From: Aeromonas sp. FDAARGOS 1405
GTDB taxonomy: Bacteria > Pseudomonadota > Gammaproteobacteria > Enterobacterales > Aeromonadaceae
NCBI RefSeq assembly: GCF_019048265.1
Contig: NZ_CP077311.1
Location: 1-64,000, forward strand
DNA: 64,000 bases
Direction of reading: 5' to 3'
The notes beneath the pieces are model-generated. The model made no database searches, was not told the origin of the DNA, and saw nothing but the letters and a program-made list of their open reading frames with translations. Within the stretch, counting starts at the first letter, position 1. Every line of letters starts with the position of its first letter. The position numbers and the translations under genes were made by a program. This document shows positions 18,070 through 26,564 of this stretch, one piece after another.

Positions 18070-18374
18070 CTGAAAAAAAACGTAAAAATCTTCCATGGAC
18101 GGAAGATGAATACAGATTAGCCTTGATTGTTTATCAGGATCTTAAGCGTTGTGGAGAGAAAATTAGTGCTAGCAACCCCAAAGTTGTTGCACTTAGTCAA
18201 CTACTCCAAGTACTCGATATCTATCCAAGATCAGAGAGAGGCGAAAATTTCCGGGAGCCTGATGGTGTCAGGTCCCGGATTTCATATTTTAAGCGAATGG
18301 ATGATGGTGAATCATATAGTGATCGAGAAATGCAGTTTCAAGTATGGAAAAAATATTACAAGTCGGGATTATGA
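18066..18374 (+). CDS. Small protein coupled to dndE, resembles the N-terminal domain of some HNH endonucleases
   Basis: A 102-residue protein starting in the dndE stop codon. It reads LPWTEDEYRLALIVYQDL, then SNPKVVALSQLLQVLDIYP and ENFREPDGVRSRISYFKRMD. This order (aromatic-rich helix, leucine-rich helix, F-R-x-P-x-G-V-x-x-(K/R)-(I/L)-x-x-F) is the pattern I know from the N-terminal domain of many restriction-type HNH endonucleases, but no HNH motif follows; the gene ends at 18374, three bases before the convergent DUF262 gene. It may be a DNA-sensing or adaptor module, or a relic of a longer nuclease. Codon usage is already more AT-rich than in dndBCDE. Confidence 0.65.
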   Translation: MTEKKRKNLPWTEDEYRLALIVYQDLKRCGEKISASNPKVVALSQLLQVLDIYPRSERGENFREPDGVRSRISYFKRMDDGESYSDREMQFQVWKKYYKSGL

Positions 18375-18377
18375 TAT

Positions 18378-20126
18378 TTATAGCATCCATATTTTTGGTG
18401 CTGCATTTGCGATCATCTCACCTCTTTCCACGATCCAGGCAACACTCCACATTTGTCCGCTTTTAAATTTTTCATATATTTTCTTGGTTTCTGGGAATAC
18501 AGAGCCCTTATATTCGATGACTTTATCAATGAAAACTTTATTTTTTATTGATTGATTTATAGATTTATTTAACAGAGTCATATTACCAATGCAATAGATG
18601 AAGTCATTTATTTGCGTCCCTTCAGAAGGATGAAAAACCCCCTCTTTTTTCCATAATTCAGGCTGTTGTGGAATAACATGTTCTAAATGTACTTCGGAAT
18701 AATTAGGGATTGACTCACCATTAGCATGCCAAATATAGAATTTTGATAGAATATATTTTGCCAGCTGGTTATCTTGAGTTTTGAATTTTTTCATCGCCTC
18801 AATAAATGCGTCATCACCGATTTTATCTTTATGAGCATAGAAGGGCATTAACACATCATTAAGTGTAGCTTCTTCTTTTTTCATCTCTCGGATAACAGAG
18901 TCAAATACCTTTTTTGCACCACCGACAGAATAATCGCCAATTGTGATCCATCTAAAGAGAAATGAAAGACTAACCCGAGTTATTTCCTCTAAAAATTCCG
19001 GTCTATTATTTATAGTGTACATAATTAATGGGTAGCAGGTAGTGTACTTCATTGTATTTATTTCACCACAGAACCCAAGATACTTTTCTTTATTATGCTT
19101 ACATTCAGGAAAAGCAAGATTTTCTGCTGCATATTCTGAAAATTGACTCGCTTTCTCTAACAAATCGCCTGAAAATGAATCAACATCTATATTCTTACTA
19201 TCAATATATTTGCTAATATACTTGTAGAGTTCTTTCTTAGTTGTATTTATGCCTCTTATTGCCTCCCAATACACTCGAAGAAAATCCACAGGTGATAAAC
19301 GACTAGACTCAACTAGATTTATCATGTCATCCCAATTTGCAAGCAATCGATCACTCTGCTCTTCATCACCAGCAGACTTCATCAATATTTTGTTTTTAAC
19401 TAAATCCGATACACTTAAATCCATCCCTTTTGAATTCAATGACTCAAATAATAAAAATGCGTCATAGTCTGTCTTCACTTCTATAGTTATGAACTTTAAT
19501 TTCTTAACCATATGAACAAGCAGACTATTTAGCTTAGAGATCGCGTCATCTCCAGTAATAGTATCTTTAATTAAAGAAAAGAATGTTTTCTTTGTTTTAA
19601 TCAATCGTTTATCTGATTTGTTAATTCTTAATTGCTCATCACTATGAAGAACATCATCTAAGTTTCTTACTATATGCTGAAAGCATACATTATCTTTCTT
19701 ATTTAATTTTAGGAAATAATTATCAGGTTCACTCGCCTCTCTAAGTCTATTGATCGCAATAGTCGTAATTCTGTTGGCCTTTTCGAGATTTTCCTTATTT
19801 CTTGGTGTGTCTTTAAATATTTCTGGATAGCTAGGAAATGCTTTTGATATTGACACAATGACGGCAAATAAAATTGAAAAAGTAGCTAATCGTTGTTGAC
19901 CATCCACTATGTCAAATAAATCATCTTTAGTATCATTTTTTTTAAGAACTATCGTTCCCATAAAATATTCAGAAGACTGATCATGAGCATTATTAAGATC
20001 AACCCAAAGAGTTTCCACCTCATTTGGAGACCAAGAATAATCTCGTTGATAATCAGGAACAACATAACTAGTCTCAAGACCAGATAGGATTTTTTCAAGA
20101 TTTTTACTTTCAGGTATTATTTCCAT
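18378..20126 (-). CDS. DUF262/DUF1524 nuclease (GmrSD/SspE-like), possible second Dnd restriction effector
   Basis: A 582-residue protein with an N-terminal DUF262 domain (VPDYQRDYSW and the nucleotide-binding DIVDGQQRL at 72-80) and a C-terminal DUF1524 HNH-type nuclease region (EVHLEHVIPQQPELW near 478-490, then CIGNMTLLNKSINQSIKNK). This is the architecture of GmrSD, BrxU and SspE; SspE senses phosphorothioates and nicks DNA. The gene follows dptH after 15 bp on the same strand, so it is probably the last gene of the dptFGH operon. It is strikingly AT-rich compared with the flanking dnd and dpt genes, which points to separate acquisition. Dnd-linked function is an inference; an unrelated anti-phage type IV enzyme is the alternative. 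Confidence 0.85.
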   Translation of the reverse strand: MEIIPESKNLEKILSGLETSYVVPDYQRDYSWSPNEVETLWVDLNNAHDQSSEYFMGTIVLKKNDTKDDLFDIVDGQQRLATFSILFAVIVSISKAFPSYPEIFKDTPRNKENLEKANRITTIAINRLREASEPDNYFLKLNKKDNVCFQHIVRNLDDVLHSDEQLRINKSDKRLIKTKKTFFSLIKDTITGDDAISKLNSLLVHMVKKLKFITIEVKTDYDAFLLFESLNSKGMDLSVSDLVKNKILMKSAGDEEQSDRLLANWDDMINLVESSRLSPVDFLRVYWEAIRGINTTKKELYKYISKYIDSKNIDVDSFSGDLLEKASQFSEYAAENLAFPECKHNKEKYLGFCGEINTMKYTTCYPLIMYTINNRPEFLEEITRVSLSFLFRWITIGDYSVGGAKKVFDSVIREMKKEEATLNDVLMPFYAHKDKIGDDAFIEAMKKFKTQDNQLAKYILSKFYIWHANGESIPNYSEVHLEHVIPQQPELWKKEGVFHPSEGTQINDFIYCIGNMTLLNKSINQSIKNKVFIDKVIEYKGSVFPETKKIYEKFKSGQMWSVAWIVERGEMIANAAPKIWML

Positions 20127-20141
20127 TTTTCACACCAAATA

Positions 20142-23100
20142 TTAATTATTAATTATTTCCCAAAACGCTCTATCCCGCATCATAGAAACCTTTTTATCTC
20201 CATCGATATAGAGACTAAAGTGTTTATCTAGCTTGCGGATGGTTTCCATTAATTGTTCTTGCTCGGTCTTATCATCTTTATTAAAGATGGCCTTGATATC
20301 GGCATTCTTGATCTCGGCAACGCGATGCACCACCCAGGTCAAAATATAAGAGCCGTAGTTGTTTTCCCCGGTTTTAAAGTGATTCAAGTCCTGGGTTGAG
20401 AGGATCACCCCTACCCCATACTCGCGTCCCTCTTTCAGGATCTTGCGCAGGCTGGGGAAATCCTGCGACATGAAGTTGTCGGCCTCGTCGACCAGGATCA
20501 TCTTGGTGATCTGGCGATAGTCCCCTTTTACTTGTGGCTTGCCGCGTTTTTGCATCTGCGAATAGAAGAGATCCAGCGTCAGGGCTACCACCAGGTTCTG
20601 GATCTGAGGTGAGTAGCCAGCCAGCTCGATCACCGTCACCCCATCGAGCAGTTCATACAGGGAGCTCACCTTATCCGGCATGGTTTCGAAGATCTCGTAA
20701 GTGACCAGCGAGTCGAGCGCCGCGTAGAGGGAGTCCTCCTCCACCTTCTCCTGCTCGAGATAGAGATCCCATACTTGGGCCAAGGTAGGTGCAGGCCTTG
20801 ACCAGGTGCTGGCGTCAGCTCTGCTGATCCCCGCCAGCTCATAGGCATCGAGGATCAACTTGCGCAGCCGTAGCTGTTGCTTGGGCCCGAGGCCAAAGGC
20901 TTTAGCCAGGGTCTCGGCAAACCCGGTCGCGGTATGCACCGGCAGCATCGGCATCTCGCCATAGAGCGAGAGCGGATTGTACGGCAGGCGATACAACCGC
21001 AGCCGCTTGCTCTGGTTGGCCTCGCTAAAAGCATCATCCACATAATCGGATTTGTAATCGAAGATCAGCAGACCGATCCGTGCCCCCTCGACGTTGTTGT
21101 CTTGCTGGCGCATCAGCTGGGTGATCAGCGATTTGGTAAACTGGGTTTTGCCGGTGCCCATGGTGCCTATGATGCCGGTATTGGTATTCATAAAACGGGC
21201 AGTATTGGTGGGCTCCCAGTAGAGCGGTGTGTGCCGAAGCGCCTCGTGGCCAAACAGGATACGCATGTGCTCTGTCGGCTCGCCGGTCAGTCCCGTTTCC
21301 ACCGCTACTGGGGTAACCGGGTCGGTGTTTTGGGTATCAGTGGCCGGTGCCAATGGCGCCATATCCACCGCCTGATTGCCCCCTTCTGTTGGCTGCGGTT
21401 GAGAGCCGGATTCAGGCTTAGCCACCTCTTCTCTGGGCCCCAGCAGATATTGTTTGTCTACATGGCACAGGGTCACCAGCTCATCAAGCGCAGGGGCGCT
21501 ACAGGCCTGAATTAGGCTACCCAGCAAGGCGTAGGGCAGTTCAACCTGCAATACCCCCCGCTCGGTCATCTGGTAGTGAGGAACAAAGAAGCTGTCGTTT
21601 TCGATATGGGCGACCACAAAACCTTCGGGATAGTCGGGCACGCTGGCCAAGGTATATTCCCCTTTGAGCCACCACTCCCGCTCGGTCAATAGCGGTGCAA
21701 GCTGTGCCGGCTGCATCACCTGATAGAGGCACAGCTTGTCGACCTGCATCAGCACCTGGCGAATAAAGAGACCACGGTAGAGCCGCGCAGCCAGAGTGTT
21801 GGGGCCAAGCACCTCTTCCATCAGGTAACGTTTAAGCTCCAGCGCCTGTTGCCCGGCATAGGCAAAGTCAGGTCTGACACCGGTCTTGACCTCCAGAGGC
21901 AACAGATAGAGTTGCTTGCCCTTGAAGCCGACAAAGAGCACGTCATCGGAAATTGCCCCTTTGCGATACCCATGCACCTGACGGGAGAACTCGCTGTCGC
22001 TCATCTTGAGGCCAACATTGCCGGAGACGCGGATCATCTCGGCCACGGAGAGGGGGACCCAGCAGATATCGGATTGCCGCAACAAGGCCGAGACAAACTT
22101 GTAAGCACCGATGATGCCGTTCTTCTCTTTGCGCTCCTTGTCGTTGGCCGTGAGCATCTTGAGCAGCCACTCGCCGTTGAAGGCATTGAATTCGGAGAGC
22201 AGCGTCTCCCCTTGTCCGTGTCCCTCTTTTTGCAGCAAGCGTTTAAAGAGGTCTACCTGCTTGGTTACCGTGATGGCGTCATAACCGGCCGCACTGGTGT
22301 ATTGATCCGAGTAGTGGATCAGCACCACATCCTGCTGACTGGTGAAGAAATCGAGGGTCACCTTAGGATCGATGATGGTGGTCCACAGTGCGCTGTCATA
22401 AGAGCGGGTCAGCAGTGCCTTGAAATCGGCACTGACCGCCAGCCCCAGGCTGGTTGCCAGATACTGGGCATTGCTTTGGCTGGCCGGTTGCCACAGGTTG
22501 CCCAGCAGGCGGGCCACCCGCAGCGACTGCACCCCTTGATAGGGCACGCCACGCAAACCAAAGGCGGTGAAATAGGCCGCCCCTTTAGTTTCGGCCGCTT
22601 CCCCGGCGATCAAGCCATCACACAGCACACCACTCAGAGCTTCATCGGTATTGATGGGATGGCACTCTACCGGCTCCTGGTTGCGGAAAAACGCCAGGTG
22701 GGCATAGGCAAACTGCTCACGCTCGTTGGGCAGGGTGAACTTGCTGTAGGTCAGACGGCTGCGGATCAGGTCGATCAGCATATCGGCCTCAGCACGCAGC
22801 GCAGTGGTGTTCAAGCCAAGCCAGGCTTTCAGCTCGTCATAAGCGGCCGTTTCAGCAAAGCGGTCGAAGTCATTGAATTGCAACCGCTCATCGTAGAAGT
22901 TCACATGAATGGCGATCGCCTGCTCTTTGTGCAGCTTGAAGTGTTCGATCAAACCGAGGAAGAGCTCTGCCGCACTCGCCTGATTGATGGCATTGACGAT
23001 CAGGGTGCTCTTGGCCCCGGCACTGAACAGACGAGAATAGGCCTGGGTAAACTCGGCCAGTTTGTCGCGCACCAGACGCTTGATGTAGCTGTAGCTCTCC

Positions 23101-25253
23101 TGCTTTTGTGGCACCACGTCGAGCCAGAAGCTGTTCTCCCGCACCGGCAGCAGATGAGCGTAGCCAGAGTCATTGTCATAGACGAAAGGCAGCAAGCCAG
23201 ATGCAACCAGGCGCTCGCGGGTCACCTCTGGCAATTCGGCAAAAGAGCTGACGCCATCTTCATCGCGATCGGCTTTTATTTCGGCCACCAATTGCAGGTG
23301 ATAGGCAAGTACCAAGGGGTGCAGCGGGCTTAGGCGTTGCCACTCATCCTGGCGGCACAGGCCAATGCGCATCAACTGTTTGTGCTCGAGCGCCAACACC
23401 GCATTGGTTGGTATCTCGCTTAGCGCCGCTTCGTAGGCATCCAGCACCCGCTGTACCAGGGCGCAATAGCTATCGCCCCAGGCCACCAGGCTCGGCAATG
23501 TTTTCTTGTGTTGCAGATAGTCAAACAGGGCGGCATAAGCGCCATGTAAATCAGGGAACCTTGCACTAATCGCCGCAAGTGGCATTGGTTCGGCAGTCAG
23601 ACCGATATACAAGGCCCGCTCATCAACCATCCGTGCTTCGAGATTCAGCAGCTGCTGGCGGATACCGGCCACGCCACTTTCGCTGTTATCGAAAATGATC
23701 TTGCCTTTGGCCCGCAGATACTCGGCATTACGGTCATCTCTGAGCAGCTTGGAGAAACGATCCCGGTCAAACAGCAGCGGAACGCAGATGCTCTCATCGG
23801 CGGCCGGGCCTTCAATATTGATGGGCAAGCGACGCTCGCCATTGACCATCTCAAACTGGATCTGTTCGCTCTGCTCGGCCAGCGCATCAAAGTTCACCCA
23901 GCCACAGGCGCTGCAGTCCACTTCACCCTCATCATCAGCCAGATGCATGATGGCGTTTTGCTCTGGGTTGACCTTGAACTTGTTCTCTTCCAGCAGCAGG
24001 GTCAGCCACTTCTTGCCCGCATCTACTCGGAAGCAGTGCAACAACTCATCGAAATAGAAATCTCCCTGCTCTACCACCAGACAGCGGAACTTGTACTCTT
24101 CGGAGCGGTTATCGCGTTTGAGCTCAAGGCTAAAAAAGGTGGGTTCTCCTGTGACGGGCAAGGTCACCGTCGCCCAGCAGCGTTTACCACCGACACGGCT
24201 GACAGAATAAGTGACCGCATTTTTGAGCGGCCCATTGTGCATCAGTTTGAACTGGCTCTCGTCCAGATCATTACCGATGAAGGTAAAAGAGAGGTTGAGG
24301 ATTTTCTCCCCCGGCGGGAGCTGGATCAGCAGGCTCAGGTCGCGTTGTCCCGCCTTGCTCTGGCTTTTGGCTCTTTGTTGCAGTGAGCCACTGTCAACGG
24401 CCACCTCTTCCAATAGCAACTTTTGCGCTTTGTTGGCTTCAATCTCTTTGAGGTAGGCCTCGAATTCCAGATCACGCCAGCTCTCATCCTGGAAATGCTG
24501 GCGGATAAACTTGGCGCTGAACTCTTTCAGGACACTCTCGAGCTGATCGAGATCATAATGCTCAACCGCATCTTCAATCTCGCGTCGCAGCTTGCGGTTT
24601 GCTTGGAGCCGCTTGCTGATCTGAGCCTTCTTGCCACTCCAGCTCAAAATGACCGGGTCATTGAATAGCTGGAGCTCATCAAATTCCAGAACACCATCTT
24701 GATCAAGTGCACTAAACAGAGGAGCAAAACCAAATACAGTCGCCCCCTCTTCGGTGATGAGGGCCAGTTGCTCTTCAAGCAGGCAGGCTGACAGCTCCTT
24801 GTTACTGCTGCCAACATCTATCAGTGCGCCAAGCTGCTGCGAGAGACTATCCGGATGCCAGATAGCACCGGGCGCCCCCAAATCAAGCGCACTGTTGATC
24901 AGGGTATCCAACATGCTGTTGTGGATAATGAGCAGGGCTGCTTTTTCAAATTCTGCACTGCGCCCTGCGACCAGATCACGCAAACGGGAAATGTAGTTTT
25001 CGGTAAATCCCGGAGCCTCACCATGCAATACAGGTAAAACCCGCACGCCATTGCACTCTATATATGGCAAGTCAATGCCATCGGCCGTAGCCAGAGTATT
25101 TGTGGCAGCAAAGGTCACCAGTGACTGATACAGCACCAGGCCGTTTTCAGCGCTGGGGGATTTGAACTGGTAACGTGAACCCGGCTCAATGTCGGCACTG
25201 ACCCACTCGATAAAACGTTCGGCCAGAAAATGCTCAAAGGGTCTTGCGGACAT
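20142..25253 (-). CDS. dptH: Phosphorothioation-dependent restriction protein DptH (HerA/FtsK-like ATPase)
   Basis: A 1703-residue protein, the usual giant DptH/DndH size. Its C-terminal third is a P-loop ATPase of the HerA/FtsK type: Walker A IGTMGTGKTQFTKSL near residue 1360, Walker B KMILVDEADNFM near 1584, and LSTQDLNHFKTG as sensor region. A zinc-finger-like CSACGW is seen near 455. With DptF and DptG it restricts DNA lacking phosphorothioates. The start at 25253 is favoured because GGAG precedes it by nine bases; a GTG at 25274 would add seven residues. It overlaps dptG by 20 bases. A Pro/Thr/Gln-rich linker near 1260-1320 separates the N-terminal part from the ATPase. Confidence 0.93.
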   Translation of the reverse strand: MSARPFEHFLAERFIEWVSADIEPGSRYQFKSPSAENGLVLYQSLVTFAATNTLATADGIDLPYIECNGVRVLPVLHGEAPGFTENYISRLRDLVAGRSAEFEKAALLIIHNSMLDTLINSALDLGAPGAIWHPDSLSQQLGALIDVGSSNKELSACLLEEQLALITEEGATVFGFAPLFSALDQDGVLEFDELQLFNDPVILSWSGKKAQISKRLQANRKLRREIEDAVEHYDLDQLESVLKEFSAKFIRQHFQDESWRDLEFEAYLKEIEANKAQKLLLEEVAVDSGSLQQRAKSQSKAGQRDLSLLIQLPPGEKILNLSFTFIGNDLDESQFKLMHNGPLKNAVTYSVSRVGGKRCWATVTLPVTGEPTFFSLELKRDNRSEEYKFRCLVVEQGDFYFDELLHCFRVDAGKKWLTLLLEENKFKVNPEQNAIMHLADDEGEVDCSACGWVNFDALAEQSEQIQFEMVNGERRLPINIEGPAADESICVPLLFDRDRFSKLLRDDRNAEYLRAKGKIIFDNSESGVAGIRQQLLNLEARMVDERALYIGLTAEPMPLAAISARFPDLHGAYAALFDYLQHKKTLPSLVAWGDSYCALVQRVLDAYEAALSEIPTNAVLALEHKQLMRIGLCRQDEWQRLSPLHPLVLAYHLQLVAEIKADRDEDGVSSFAELPEVTRERLVASGLLPFVYDNDSGYAHLLPVRENSFWLDVVPQKQESYSYIKRLVRDKLAEFTQAYSRLFSAGAKSTLIVNAINQASAAELFLGLIEHFKLHKEQAIAIHVNFYDERLQFNDFDRFAETAAYDELKAWLGLNTTALRAEADMLIDLIRSRLTYSKFTLPNEREQFAYAHLAFFRNQEPVECHPINTDEALSGVLCDGLIAGEAAETKGAAYFTAFGLRGVPYQGVQSLRVARLLGNLWQPASQSNAQYLATSLGLAVSADFKALLTRSYDSALWTTIIDPKVTLDFFTSQQDVVLIHYSDQYTSAAGYDAITVTKQVDLFKRLLQKEGHGQGETLLSEFNAFNGEWLLKMLTANDKERKEKNGIIGAYKFVSALLRQSDICWVPLSVAEMIRVSGNVGLKMSDSEFSRQVHGYRKGAISDDVLFVGFKGKQLYLLPLEVKTGVRPDFAYAGQQALELKRYLMEEVLGPNTLAARLYRGLFIRQVLMQVDKLCLYQVMQPAQLAPLLTEREWWLKGEYTLASVPDYPEGFVVAHIENDSFFVPHYQMTERGVLQVELPYALLGSLIQACSAPALDELVTLCHVDKQYLLGPREEVAKPESGSQPQPTEGGNQAVDMAPLAPATDTQNTDPVTPVAVETGLTGEPTEHMRILFGHEALRHTPLYWEPTNTARFMNTNTGIIGTMGTGKTQFTKSLITQLMRQQDNNVEGARIGLLIFDYKSDYVDDAFSEANQSKRLRLYRLPYNPLSLYGEMPMLPVHTATGFAETLAKAFGLGPKQQLRLRKLILDAYELAGISRADASTWSRPAPTLAQVWDLYLEQEKVEEDSLYAALDSLVTYEIFETMPDKVSSLYELLDGVTVIELAGYSPQIQNLVVALTLDLFYSQMQKRGKPQVKGDYRQITKMILVDEADNFMSQDFPSLRKILKEGREYGVGVILSTQDLNHFKTGENNYGSYILTWVVHRVAEIKNADIKAIFNKDDKTEQEQLMETIRKLDKHFSLYIDGDKKVSMMRDRAFWEIINN

Positions 25254-26562
25254 ATACGGCGTCTCCACTATCACTCATTCGTTCTACATTGCCCATGCGC
25301 TCATAGAAGCTGACCAGTTGCTGCAATGACTGGTTATCAAGATAAAAACCGCGCTGCTCGAAGCCTTTACGCAGATCGTGCAGGCGCAGCTTGTCGGCCT
25401 TGCCGATGGTGAGATTGGTCAACAGCAACAGCTGATCCTGATTCAGCACCAGGGTGCGGCCAGCGGCCCCCCGTGCCTGAATAAAATCACTGAGCAGCTT
25501 CTCCTCCAGCTCTTTGACATATTTCTTGTTCACGCCACCACGGGAGGTATTGGCATCACGGAATTGCTCCAGAGCCAACTCTTTGAGCTGCTCAAAGGCT
25601 TCTGCCACGCTGTTTGTGAGAGGGCGCTCAGGCCGTAACCCACGCTTCTCTCTAAAGGCCTGCAGATAGTTGTTCAAATCTTCCAGCAACTGAGTCTGGT
25701 CAGCATATTGCGTGGCATCGTGATAAACCTGCCAAAGCGGTCTTTTCTTGGCATCCCCTGGCAACTGGAGCACGTCAAGGGCGGAAAGCAGCGGGAAAAC
25801 CCGCTCGCTGGCAGCCGCCAGCAGCTTGTAGCCAGAACGTTTTACCGAAGTACGTTCCGAGCTGGCCTTTTCCGAATCGAGGATAAAGTAGAGGGGTTTG
25901 CTTTGGGGCTCATGTTGCCAGTCGGTCACATTCAGAGCCAGCTGAGCACAGTAAGCAAAGGCATACAGCTTGAGTGTGCCAGGCAAGGCTTGCAGCAGGT
26001 ATTGGGGATGTGCAGCCAAAAAGCGAATATCTTCACGAAATACGGTATTCAAAAAAGGCAGATAAGGTTGCTCATCCTCATTTTTTACCAGGCTGCCGCT
26101 TTGCAGCCTGCCTTGCAAAACGGACAACAGTTCTTGCTCGACAAAGTTGAGCTTGTCGTCGAGCGCATCTTCAAGGAAGAAATCCCCCAACAGACCTGCA
26201 AACAATTTGCACAACCGCGTATCTGGTGCGCTGAGATCGGCTTGTCCGATCTTCTTCCCTTTGGCCTTAAACAACAGGAACAGCGGTGAAATGTGAAAGA
26301 GTGAGTCATTTGAAAAATAGGCTCGCTCAAGCACCTGCCAAAAATCAGGATCGTCGAGCTTGCCGACAAACCGGGCTTTGCACTCCTCCTTAAATTGCTC
26401 AAATTCATAGGCAGTCACCTGCTTGCGCAAAGAAAGCCCCAGCACGACACCGGTCACGGTATCCCAGTCAAACTCATTGCCTTTGTTACGAATGGGCCAG
26501 TAGTTGGTGAGCTTGTTTTTATCAACCGGAGCTAATCCGACAGGAATTGGATACAGAGACAT
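25234..26562 (-). CDS. dptG: Phosphorothioation-dependent restriction protein DptG
   Basis: A 442-residue protein in the fixed second position of the dptFGH operon. It begins MSLYPIPVGLAPVDKNKLTNYWPIRNKGNEFDW-like, matching the start of known DptG/DndG proteins, and is mostly helical; no nuclease or ATPase motif is evident. It is required together with DptF and DptH for restriction of unmodified DNA. The gap to dptF is two bases, and its end overlaps dptH, so the three subunits are probably made in balanced amounts. The identification leans on context as well as sequence. Confidence 0.88.
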   Translation of the reverse strand: MSLYPIPVGLAPVDKNKLTNYWPIRNKGNEFDWDTVTGVVLGLSLRKQVTAYEFEQFKEECKARFVGKLDDPDFWQVLERAYFSNDSLFHISPLFLLFKAKGKKIGQADLSAPDTRLCKLFAGLLGDFFLEDALDDKLNFVEQELLSVLQGRLQSGSLVKNEDEQPYLPFLNTVFREDIRFLAAHPQYLLQALPGTLKLYAFAYCAQLALNVTDWQHEPQSKPLYFILDSEKASSERTSVKRSGYKLLAAASERVFPLLSALDVLQLPGDAKKRPLWQVYHDATQYADQTQLLEDLNNYLQAFREKRGLRPERPLTNSVAEAFEQLKELALEQFRDANTSRGGVNKKYVKELEEKLLSDFIQARGAAGRTLVLNQDQLLLLTNLTIGKADKLRLHDLRKGFEQRGFYLDNQSLQQLVSFYERMGNVERMSDSGDAVYVRKTL

Positions 26563-26564
26563 GA

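Noticed and set aside
21849..23333. A 494-codon open frame antisense to dptH
   Set aside because: Opposite a gene with clear ATPase motifs and operon position; no domain pattern or ribosome site of its own.
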